The position numbers and the translations under genes are program-made. Source: Nevskiaceae bacterium (GTDB lineage Bacteria > Pseudomonadota > Gammaproteobacteria > Steroidobacterales > Steroidobacteraceae). From it: a stretch of 64,000 nucleotides of DNA. Under the pieces are notes generated by a model. It saw only the letters and a list, made by a program, of their open reading frames with translations. It did not search any database and had not been told where the DNA came from. Numbering within the stretch: position 1 is the first letter of the stretch; every line of letters begins with the position of its first letter. The stretch is taken from assembly GCA_024234075.1 (NCBI GenBank), contig JACKOV010000003.1, positions 186,001 to 250,000 on the forward strand, read 5' to 3'. Positions 54,167-60,658 of the stretch are shown here, one piece after another.

Positions 54167-56059
54167 GTGTCGTTGCTGCGGGCACGCTGGGCCGTGACGG
54201 TCATGTTGCTTGCCGCTGCCGGGTTCGGTGTCGGCGGTGCGCTCGCCGCGGTCGCCGATCCGCATTCCCTGGCCAATCTCGACGCGTTTCGCGTCCGTCA
54301 CCTCGATCTGTCCCTCGAGGTCGATTTCAAGGCGCGGCGCCTCTCCGGCACGGTCGACCTGCAGGTCGAGCGGCTCGATGCGGCCGCCGCCGAGCTGGTG
54401 CTCGACAGCCACGATCTGGTGATCCGGCAGGTCTGGTGGCTGGTCGGTGGCCAACCGGAGCGCGAACTGTCGTTCGCCAAAGGCGCGGCGGTGCCCTCGC
54501 TGGGCGAGCCGCTGCGGATCGGCGTGCCGACCGGTGTCCGTGGCGAGACTTTTGGCGTACGGATTTCGTACCAGACTTCGCCCGAGGCCGGCGGCCTGCA
54601 ATGGCTCGAACCGGCCCAGACTGCCGGCCGCGTCGCGCCGTTCCTGTTTTCGCAATCGCAATCGATCTATGCGCGCAGCTGGATTCCGCTGCAGGACTCG
54701 CCGTCGGTGCGCGCCACCTTCACGGCGCGGGTGCATGTGCCGCCGGGCCTGCGCGCCGTCATGGGCGCAAGCAATGCGCTCACGGCCTCGACCGATGGCT
54801 GGTACCACTTCGAGATGCCGCAACCGATCCCGTCCTATCTGATGGCGATTGCGGCCGGCCGGCTCGATGTGCGTGAAATCGGCCCGCGGACCGCGGTGTT
54901 CGCCGAGCCGGAGGTGGTCGCCGAGGCTGCTTACGAATTTGCCGACACCGAGCGCATGATCGAGGCCTGCGAACGGCTCTACGGGCCGTATCGCTGGGGC
55001 CGTTACGACCTGCTGATCCTGCCGCCGTCGTTCCCCTACGGCGGCATGGAGAATCCGCGGCTGTCCTTCATCACGCCGACCTTGCTGGCCGGCGATCGCA
55101 GCCTGGTTGCCACCATCGCCCACGAGCTGGCGCATTCCTGGTCCGGCAATCTGGTCACGAATGCAACCTGGCGCGACTTCTGGCTCAACGAGGGTTTCAC
55201 GACCTTCCTCGAACGACGGATCGTCGGTGCCTTGTACGGTGCGTCCCTCGAGGCCATGGAACAGGATCTCGGCCTGCAATCGCTGCGCCGTCAGCTTGCC
55301 GGCCTGCCGCCGCGCTCCCAGGTGCTGGCGATCGATCTGCGTGGCCGCAGCCCGGAGGAGGGCACGACCGACGTGCCCTACGAAAAGGGCCGCTTGTTCC
55401 TCGACTGGATCGAGTCGCGGATCGGCGTGGCGGCGCTCGATGGGCTGTTGCGCGACTGGTTCGAGTCGCGGGCGTTCCAGTCGGCCTCGACCGAGGAGTT
55501 CCGCGATTTCCTGCTGACGCGGGCCGCAACCCTCGCACCCGGTGCGCTCGATGTGGCACAGGTTGACGAATGGCTCTACCAGCCGGGCCTGCCGGCGTTC
55601 GCGGTGCTGAAGACCTCGGATGTGCTGGCGCGCATCGACGCGCAACGCGAGGACTGGCTGGCCGGGCGCAGCACGCTGGACAGCCTGCCGGTGACTCAGT
55701 GGCGCACCCAGGAGTGGCTGCACTTCCTCGACGGCATGCCCGCCGATCTGTCGCGCGAGCGCGCCGCGCAGCTCGAAACGCAGTTCGGGCTGAACGGAGT
55801 GCGCAATGCCGAGATCGCCTTCAGCTGGCTGCGGATCGCGATCCGTGCCGACTATCGGCCGGCGTGGCCGCGGCTCGAGGAATACCTGGTGAGCATCGGT
55901 CGGCGCAAACTGATCTGGCCGCTGTATTCGCTGCTGGTGAAGACACCGGACGGCCGCGCGTTTGCGCAGCAGGTCTATGCCAGGGCACGGCCGGGCTATC
56001 ACCCGATTGCGGCCGCGTCGCTGGATCCACTGATTCTGGGGAAGGCGAGCACACCATGA
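54167..56059 (+). CDS. M1 family metallopeptidase (aminopeptidase-like), exported
   Basis: A 630-residue zinc peptidase. After a signal peptide (residues 1 to about 30), the N-terminal beta domain (LEVDFKARRLSGTVDLQVER) leads to the catalytic core with the exopeptidase motif YGGMENPRL, HELAH zinc motif in TIAHELAHSWSGNLVTNATW and third ligand Glu in WLNEGFTTFLERR. The C-terminus matches leukotriene-A4-hydrolase-type proteins (VDEWLYQPGLPAF). GTG 54167 is the chosen start; GTG 54194 or ATG 54203 are alternatives with a shorter signal. It follows the L,D-transpeptidase by 16 bp, so both are likely on one transcript. Confidence 0.92.
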   Translation: MSLLRARWAVTVMLLAAAGFGVGGALAAVADPHSLANLDAFRVRHLDLSLEVDFKARRLSGTVDLQVERLDAAAAELVLDSHDLVIRQVWWLVGGQPERELSFAKGAAVPSLGEPLRIGVPTGVRGETFGVRISYQTSPEAGGLQWLEPAQTAGRVAPFLFSQSQSIYARSWIPLQDSPSVRATFTARVHVPPGLRAVMGASNALTASTDGWYHFEMPQPIPSYLMAIAAGRLDVREIGPRTAVFAEPEVVAEAAYEFADTERMIEACERLYGPYRWGRYDLLILPPSFPYGGMENPRLSFITPTLLAGDRSLVATIAHELAHSWSGNLVTNATWRDFWLNEGFTTFLERRIVGALYGASLEAMEQDLGLQSLRRQLAGLPPRSQVLAIDLRGRSPEEGTTDVPYEKGRLFLDWIESRIGVAALDGLLRDWFESRAFQSASTEEFRDFLLTRAATLAPGALDVAQVDEWLYQPGLPAFAVLKTSDVLARIDAQREDWLAGRSTLDSLPVTQWRTQEWLHFLDGMPADLSRERAAQLETQFGLNGVRNAEIAFSWLRIAIRADYRPAWPRLEEYLVSIGRRKLIWPLYSLLVKTPDGRAFAQQVYARARPGYHPIAAASLDPLILGKASTP

Positions 56060-56222
56060 GACCGGAGCCGGCGCGGGTGCCAGCTCCGGTGCCGCAGCCG
56101 CAGCCGGCGCGTCCGAGGAGGGCGGGGTCGCTTTCGGTGCGCACGTCGGCGGGTTCATCGCCGGGATGGTGCTGATACCGGTCTTCAAGTATTCGCACAT
56201 CCCCTTGCTGCAGCGGCAGTGA
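56034..56222 (+). pseudogene. C-terminal remnant of a rhomboid intramembrane protease
   Basis: An open fragment (stop just upstream at 56031-56033, TGA at 56220-56222) overlapping the end of the M1 gene in another frame. It encodes an Ala/Gly/Ser loop and then EEGGVAFGAHVGGFIAGMVL followed by IPVFKYSHIPLLQRQ, which is the last transmembrane helix of a rhomboid protease with the catalytic-His motif AHxGGF and its cytoplasmic tail. The first five helices, including the catalytic Ser (GxSG), are absent. Confidence 0.6.
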
Positions 56223-56241
56223 GTGGCTTGTTCACGCGTCG

Positions 56242-56293
56242 TACCACGACGATCGAAGCGTGGTAGATTCCGCGCCACATCAACCTGTGGCGC
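56242..56293 (+). promoter_or_regulatory. Two perfect inverted repeats before the tail sheath gene
   Basis: Repeat one: TACCACG (56242-56248) and CGTGGTA (56259-56265), ten-base spacer, overlapping a possible -10 TAGATT (56264-56269). Repeat two: GCGCCACA (56272-56279) and TGTGGCGC (56286-56293), six-base loop, ending four bases before the GTG start at 56298. The first could be an operator; the second would fold as an 8-bp hairpin over the ribosome-binding region. Confidence 0.5.
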
Positions 56294-56297
56294 CATC

Positions 56298-57941
56298 GTG
56301 GTAGAAGCGCTTTCGTACGATTTGCTCCCTGAATCACTGGCGCCTGCCGGTTCGCAAGGCGCCATCGAGCGGGCATCCACCGGCGTTACCGCATTCGTCG
56401 GCCGAACGCTCAAAGGCCCGGTCGACGAGCCGCGGGTCGTCGAGAGCTATGCGGACTATCAGCGCCTGTTCGGCGGCCTCTGGCAGCCGTCGACGCTCTC
56501 CTACGCGATCGAGCAGTATTTCGAGAACGGCGGTCGACGCGCGATCGTCGTGCGCGTGGTCAACGGCGGGCGACCCCCGACGATCAGCTTGCCGGCCGAG
56601 GGCGGTGGCGCGCTGCAGCTCGTCGGCCTGTCGCCGGGCTCGCGCGAGCATCTGCGCGCTTCGGTCGACTACGACGGCATCCCGGCGGGCGAGCACGACT
56701 GCTTCAATCTCGTGCTGCAGCGGGTCGGCGGGCCAGGCGCCGGATCGGGGCTGGTCGAAGAGCAGGAAATCCATCGCCGCGTATCCGTGCGGCCGGATGC
56801 GAGCCGCTACGTCGTCGAACAGCTCGCCCAGTCGCGGCTGGCACGGGTCTGCGGTACGCCGCCGGCCACCCGGCCGGAGCTGCCGCCGCCGGCCGTGCCC
56901 GGCGGGTTGGTCGGTTATCGTCTGGCCAACAACGACGGCGACGACGGCCTGCCGCTGACCGACTACGACCTGATCGGCTCGGCGCAGGCGGGCACGGGTC
57001 TGTTCGCGCTGGCGCGCGCGCCAGCGTTCGGCCTGTTGTGCATTCCGCCGCTGAGCCGCGAGCAGGATGTCGGCGCGAGCACGCTGCTGGTGGCGGCGCG
57101 GTTCTGCCACGAGCGCCAGGCCATGCTGGTGGTCGATCCGCCGCGGGAGTGGGACATACCGGCAGCCGCGCTGGCGGGCAGCCGCGACTGGCCGTTCCGC
57201 GCCGACAACGCGGTGATGTATTTCCCGCGGCTGATCGCGCCGGATCGCCTGCGCGGTCGCGACGAGGTCTTCGCTGCCTGCGGCGCCGTCGCCGGCATGC
57301 TGGCGCGGACCGACGAAATCGCGCCGCCTTGGGTGCCGATCGAGCGCGATGCGGTGATGCTGCGGCCGCGGTTCCGTCCTGCCTGTGCGGTCGACGATGC
57401 CGTTCGGGCGCGGCTGCTGCAGGCCGGCATCAACACCCTGACCGCGATCCGCATCGCGCACCGCGAGCCGGATACGCCGCGGACGCTGGCTACCGGCAAT
57501 GTGGTCGCGACCGACTGGCGCTATCTGCCGGCGCGGCGTCTCGCGCTCTGCCTGGCGCAGTCGATCGTCGCCGGCACACGCTGGATGCTGCTTGCACACA
57601 ACGGTGAACGGACCTGGCAGGCCGCCCGGGCACAGGTCGAGGCTTTTCTCGAAACCTTCGCGCAGCAGGCGGCGTTTCCGGCCGCCGAGGGCCAGCAGGA
57701 GTACTTCGTGGTCTGCGACGCGCGGCTCAACGATGCTGCGGCGCTGGCCGCCGGCCGGATCGCGCTGCTCTATGGCTATGCTGCGGCGCGCGCCGGCGAA
57801 TACCACGCTTTCCTGGTCACCCATCGCACCGCCGGCAGCCAGGTGCGCAGCGTTTCGGTCAACCGGTTCGCCACCTCGGGGCGTCGGGTCGAGGAAGAGA
57901 TCGAGACCGCCTTGCTGCGCGGCCTGGCCGTCGTCGCCTGA
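56298..57941 (+). CDS. Orphan contractile phage-type tail sheath protein
   Basis: A 547-residue member of the phage tail sheath family. It begins VEALSYDLLPESLAPAGS, then has the conserved N-terminal fold ASTGVTAFVGRTLKGPVDEP, RVVESYADYQRLFGGLWQPS and YAIEQYFENGGRRAIVVRVV; the middle resembles the subdomain that holds sheath-sheath contacts (FALARAPAFGLLCIPPLSRE) and the C-terminus has FVVCDARLND and the last strands GEYHAFLVTH and SVSVNRFATSG. No tube, baseplate, spike, sheath-initiator or ATPase gene is near. The start is GTG 56298; an earlier in-frame GTG at 56223 gives an unconserved extension. It may be a domesticated relic or encode a sheath for a dispersed injection system. Confidence 0.85.
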   Translation: MVEALSYDLLPESLAPAGSQGAIERASTGVTAFVGRTLKGPVDEPRVVESYADYQRLFGGLWQPSTLSYAIEQYFENGGRRAIVVRVVNGGRPPTISLPAEGGGALQLVGLSPGSREHLRASVDYDGIPAGEHDCFNLVLQRVGGPGAGSGLVEEQEIHRRVSVRPDASRYVVEQLAQSRLARVCGTPPATRPELPPPAVPGGLVGYRLANNDGDDGLPLTDYDLIGSAQAGTGLFALARAPAFGLLCIPPLSREQDVGASTLLVAARFCHERQAMLVVDPPREWDIPAAALAGSRDWPFRADNAVMYFPRLIAPDRLRGRDEVFAACGAVAGMLARTDEIAPPWVPIERDAVMLRPRFRPACAVDDAVRARLLQAGINTLTAIRIAHREPDTPRTLATGNVVATDWRYLPARRLALCLAQSIVAGTRWMLLAHNGERTWQAARAQVEAFLETFAQQAAFPAAEGQQEYFVVCDARLNDAAALAAGRIALLYGYAAARAGEYHAFLVTHRTAGSQVRSVSVNRFATSGRRVEEEIETALLRGLAVVA

Positions 57942-57974
57942 GCGGCTGTCGGACGCGGACGATTCCCGTTCGGT

Positions 57975-58577
57975 TCAGGCTGCGTCGCGCTTGGTCTCGC
58001 CGGTGCCTGCCGCACCGCGTGCTCGGCCGCGACCCTGGCGCAGGCCGGTGGCATTGCGGGGCGAGACGTACATCGTGATCACGGCCCGTACGACTTCCTC
58101 GCCGTTGGCGTCCACGACCGTCACCGGCACACCGACGTTGCCCGGGTCGCGCCACTCGTTCTTGTCGAGTCTCGCGGTCGCGGTGACGTCGCTGTCGGCC
58201 TTGCGCAGATACTCGATGGTCATGCCGCGGGGAATCCAGCGCATCGACTGAGGGATCGTGACCTCGGTGACCATGCCGGCCGCCAGTTCGCAGAGATTGC
58301 CGATGGCCAGGGCGTGCACGGTGCCGAGATGATTCTCGACGGCGCGACGCTTCGGGATGGCGATGCGGCACAGAGCCGGTGCGAGTTCCAGGAAACGCGG
58401 TGCGATGGTCGCGAAATAGGGCGCGCGGCGGCAGACTGCGCGCGCAAACAGCCAGCGACCGAACCGGCTGCCGGCGCGCCGCTGCCACTGTTGCAGCACT
58501 GGCGCGACCGCGGTCGCGCTGGTGGTGGTGAGCCAGTCGATCTGTGCTGCGGGAACGGCGCTGGGGCTATCGGTCAT
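57975..58577 (-). CDS. Hotdog-fold protein, DUF4442-like (PaaI-type thioesterase superfamily)
   Basis: A 200-residue protein with a hotdog domain of the DUF4442 type: PKRRAVENHLGTVHALAIGN, LCELAAGMVTEVTIPQSMRW and KADSDVTATARLDKNEWRDP. The HLGTVHALAIGNLCE stretch is the usual active-site helix region. It is probably an acyl-CoA thioesterase or acyl-binding protein; the substrate is unknown. The C-terminal 25 residues are basic and disordered. ATG 58577 is chosen over a TTG two codons earlier. It converges on the sheath gene. Confidence 0.82.
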   Translation of the reverse strand: MTDSPSAVPAAQIDWLTTTSATAVAPVLQQWQRRAGSRFGRWLFARAVCRRAPYFATIAPRFLELAPALCRIAIPKRRAVENHLGTVHALAIGNLCELAAGMVTEVTIPQSMRWIPRGMTIEYLRKADSDVTATARLDKNEWRDPGNVGVPVTVVDANGEEVVRAVITMYVSPRNATGLRQGRGRARGAAGTGETKRDAA

Positions 58578-58734
58578 GAGCAACCGGAAATGGCAACAGT
58601 CGTGCGAGCAACCCGACTCTAGAACAGCAGCGCGCGACGTTGCAATGCGATCTGGTCTTGGTGCCAGAAACGATCCACGCCATGGCGTTCAGGCGTTATC
58701 GTAGGCCGATCTGCCACGCCAGGGGCCATGTCCG

Positions 58735-59586
58735 ATGCCACGGCCACACGTCGAGTTCCTGCATGCCCAGCAACTGCTCTGGACAGCCGCAGCGTTTGCC
58801 GGTGCCGGCTGGCGCGGCGTCGAAGTCAAGGTGCTGAGCCGCGATCCCGGCGATGGCGCGTGCTCGGTGTTGCTGCGGCTGCCGGCGGGCTTCGTGCGCG
58901 GGCCGCATGCGCTGGCGGCTGCGCAGGAATGGTTGCTGCTCGATGGCGCGATGCAGCGCGGCTCGTTGCGCTACGGCCTGGACGACTACGCCTGGCTGCC
59001 GGCCGGGCAGGTCACGGACGGCTGGTCGAGCGAGCGCGGCGCGATCCTGCTGGCTTTTTTCGATCGCGAACCGGCCTGGCTCGAAGCGGGCGCCGCGGCA
59101 GCCGCATTGCCGCTGCCGCCACCGATCGAGCGGATCGCCACCCACGACATGCCCTGGACCAGTCACGACATCGATCCGAGCGTGCAGTTCTTGCGCCTGA
59201 CGCACAAGGTGCTGCGCCACGTGCCCGAGACCGGCGAGAAAACCCTGCTGCTCGCAACCGGTGCGCAGACCCACCCGCGGGACTGGCGCGAAGCCCAGCT
59301 GGCGCACGATTGCGTCGAGGAGATGTACCTGCTGGGCGGAGACATCATCGGCGAGCGCGGCACCATGTACGAGGGCGCCTATTTCTGGCGTCCGCCGGGG
59401 CGTTGGCACGGGCCTTTCGGTTCGCGTCGCGGCAGCTTGTCGCTGATCCGGTTCTGCGAGGGACGGCACCACAACGTCTGGTCCGAAGACCCGCGGCCGT
59501 TTTCGCTCGAGCCGATGCACGCGCCCGAGCTGCCACCGGAACAGCGCGCCCTGGCCGGGGCAGCCTGGGTGCCGCCGCGGTTCTGA
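58735..59586 (+). CDS. Double-cupin protein (DUF4437-like)
   Basis: A 283-residue bicupin of the ChrR/DUF4437 type. The first cupin (KVLSRDPGDGACSVLLRLPA, QEWLLLDGAMQRGSLRYGLD) has few possible metal ligands; the second (THPRDWREAQLAHDCVEEMY, LLGGDIIGERGTMYEGAYFW, PPGRWHGPFGSRRGSLSLIR) has several His/Glu residues that could bind metal. No sigma-factor gene is adjacent, so an anti-sigma role like ChrR is not indicated. The next gene starts directly after its stop codon (59587). Confidence 0.8.
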   Translation: MPRPHVEFLHAQQLLWTAAAFAGAGWRGVEVKVLSRDPGDGACSVLLRLPAGFVRGPHALAAAQEWLLLDGAMQRGSLRYGLDDYAWLPAGQVTDGWSSERGAILLAFFDREPAWLEAGAAAAALPLPPPIERIATHDMPWTSHDIDPSVQFLRLTHKVLRHVPETGEKTLLLATGAQTHPRDWREAQLAHDCVEEMYLLGGDIIGERGTMYEGAYFWRPPGRWHGPFGSRRGSLSLIRFCEGRHHNVWSEDPRPFSLEPMHAPELPPEQRALAGAAWVPPRF

Positions 59587-60051
59587 ATGCGACCGCGCCG
59601 CCGCGACACGGCGACGACTCCGACCGGAGCCGTGGCCAAGGGTAGTGCGCGCCGCCCCGCGCCGCCGCGCCGCAAACGCCAGGCCGCAGCGGCGGCCGAG
59701 TTGCCTGATCGCCCGCCGTTCACGGCGATCTGGCGGGCCGTGCGTGCGATCCCGGCGGGCGAGTGGGCCAGTTACGGCGAGGTCGCGCGCCGGGCCGGCC
59801 TGCCGCGCGGCGCGCGGCTGGTGGCCTTTGCGCTGAAACGCGCTCCGCAGGCACTGGACCTTCCCTGGCACCGGGTGCTCGGCGCCGACGGCCGCATTTC
59901 CTTGCCGCGCGGCTCGCGCGCCGCCGCCGAGCAGGTGCGGCGCCTCGTCCGTGAAGGGTTGCGCGTCGAGCGAGGCCGCGTCCGCCGCGCATCGGCTGCC
60001 GACGCTCGAACGGCGCTCGATGCTTTACTGTGGCGCGCGGATGGCGACTGA
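59587..60051 (+). CDS. Alkyltransferase-like protein (MGMT family, active Cys replaced by Trp)
   Basis: A 154-residue protein. After a 40-residue basic, Ala/Pro-rich N-terminal tail it has the DNA-binding domain of O6-alkylguanine-DNA alkyltransferases (FTAIWRAVRAIPAGEWASYG, EVARRAGLPRGARLVAFALK). The active-site PCHRV reads PWHRVLG, so the alkyl-accepting Cys is Trp. That is the mark of ATL proteins, which bind O6-alkylguanine and flag it for nucleotide excision repair instead of reversing it. It abuts the double-cupin gene without spacing, so both are co-translated. Confidence 0.9.
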   Translation: MRPRRRDTATTPTGAVAKGSARRPAPPRRKRQAAAAAELPDRPPFTAIWRAVRAIPAGEWASYGEVARRAGLPRGARLVAFALKRAPQALDLPWHRVLGADGRISLPRGSRAAAEQVRRLVREGLRVERGRVRRASAADARTALDALLWRADGD

Positions 60052-60099
60052 GCGCTGCGTTGCCTAGAATCGCGGCTCGGTCGAGCAGGATCATTCGTT

Positions 60100-60627
60100 T
60101 TGGCTACTTCCCGCTACTGCGTCTTTTCTCACGGCAAGGACTCCGAACCCTGGGGCAAGAAGATCATCGCCATGGCCGAGACGGCCCGTAGCGAGGGTTA
60201 TACGGTCGAGTCCATCGACTACCGCGGCCTCGACACCGTCGAGGGCCGCATCGCCAAGCTGGTCGATGGCTGCAAGAATCTGCAGGGCGAGCTGGTGCTG
60301 GTGGGCTCCAGTCTCGGCGGCTACGTGGCGACGGCCGCCTCGTCGTTCCTGCACGCGCGCGGCCTGTTCCTGCTGGCGCCGGCGTTCTACATGGACGGCC
60401 TGCCGCCGTTGCGGCCGCGGGTCGTCGACTGCCCGGTCGAGATCGTCCACGGCTGGCACGACGACGTCGTGCCGCTCGAGCACAGCTTGCGCTTCGCGCG
60501 CGAGTACGGCGCCGCATTGCACGTGCTGGACGACGACCACCGCCTGCACGGCTCCATCCGCCGCATCAAGCACCTGTTCGAGTTCTTCCTGATTTCGGTC
60601 GATCTGCCGCCCGAGCTGGTCGCGTGA
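60100..60627 (+). CDS. Small alpha/beta hydrolase (YqiA/UPF0227-like)
   Basis: A 175-residue alpha/beta hydrolase. The nucleophile elbow is LVGSSLGGYVATAAS, followed by the acid HGWHDDVVPLEHSLR and the His in LDDDHRLHGSIRRIKHLFEF, a complete triad in a minimal fold. Similarity in size and layout to YqiA-type esterases is good, but the true substrate is unknown. The start is TTG 60100, giving MATSRYCVFSHGKDS after reassignment; no ATG is available before the conserved N-terminus. plsB follows 32 bp downstream on the same strand. Confidence 0.85.
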   Translation: MATSRYCVFSHGKDSEPWGKKIIAMAETARSEGYTVESIDYRGLDTVEGRIAKLVDGCKNLQGELVLVGSSLGGYVATAASSFLHARGLFLLAPAFYMDGLPPLRPRVVDCPVEIVHGWHDDVVPLEHSLRFAREYGAALHVLDDDHRLHGSIRRIKHLFEFFLISVDLPPELVA

Positions 60628-60658
60628 TCTTGCCGGCGGCGGGCCGGGTCGATTGCGG

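Noticed and set aside
56298..57941. Prophage or T6SS cluster around the sheath gene
   Set aside because: No other phage, T6SS or injection-system component is found within the window on either strand.
58735..59586. ChrR-type anti-sigma factor
   Set aside because: No ECF sigma-factor gene is adjacent and the N-terminal anti-sigma zinc motif is missing.
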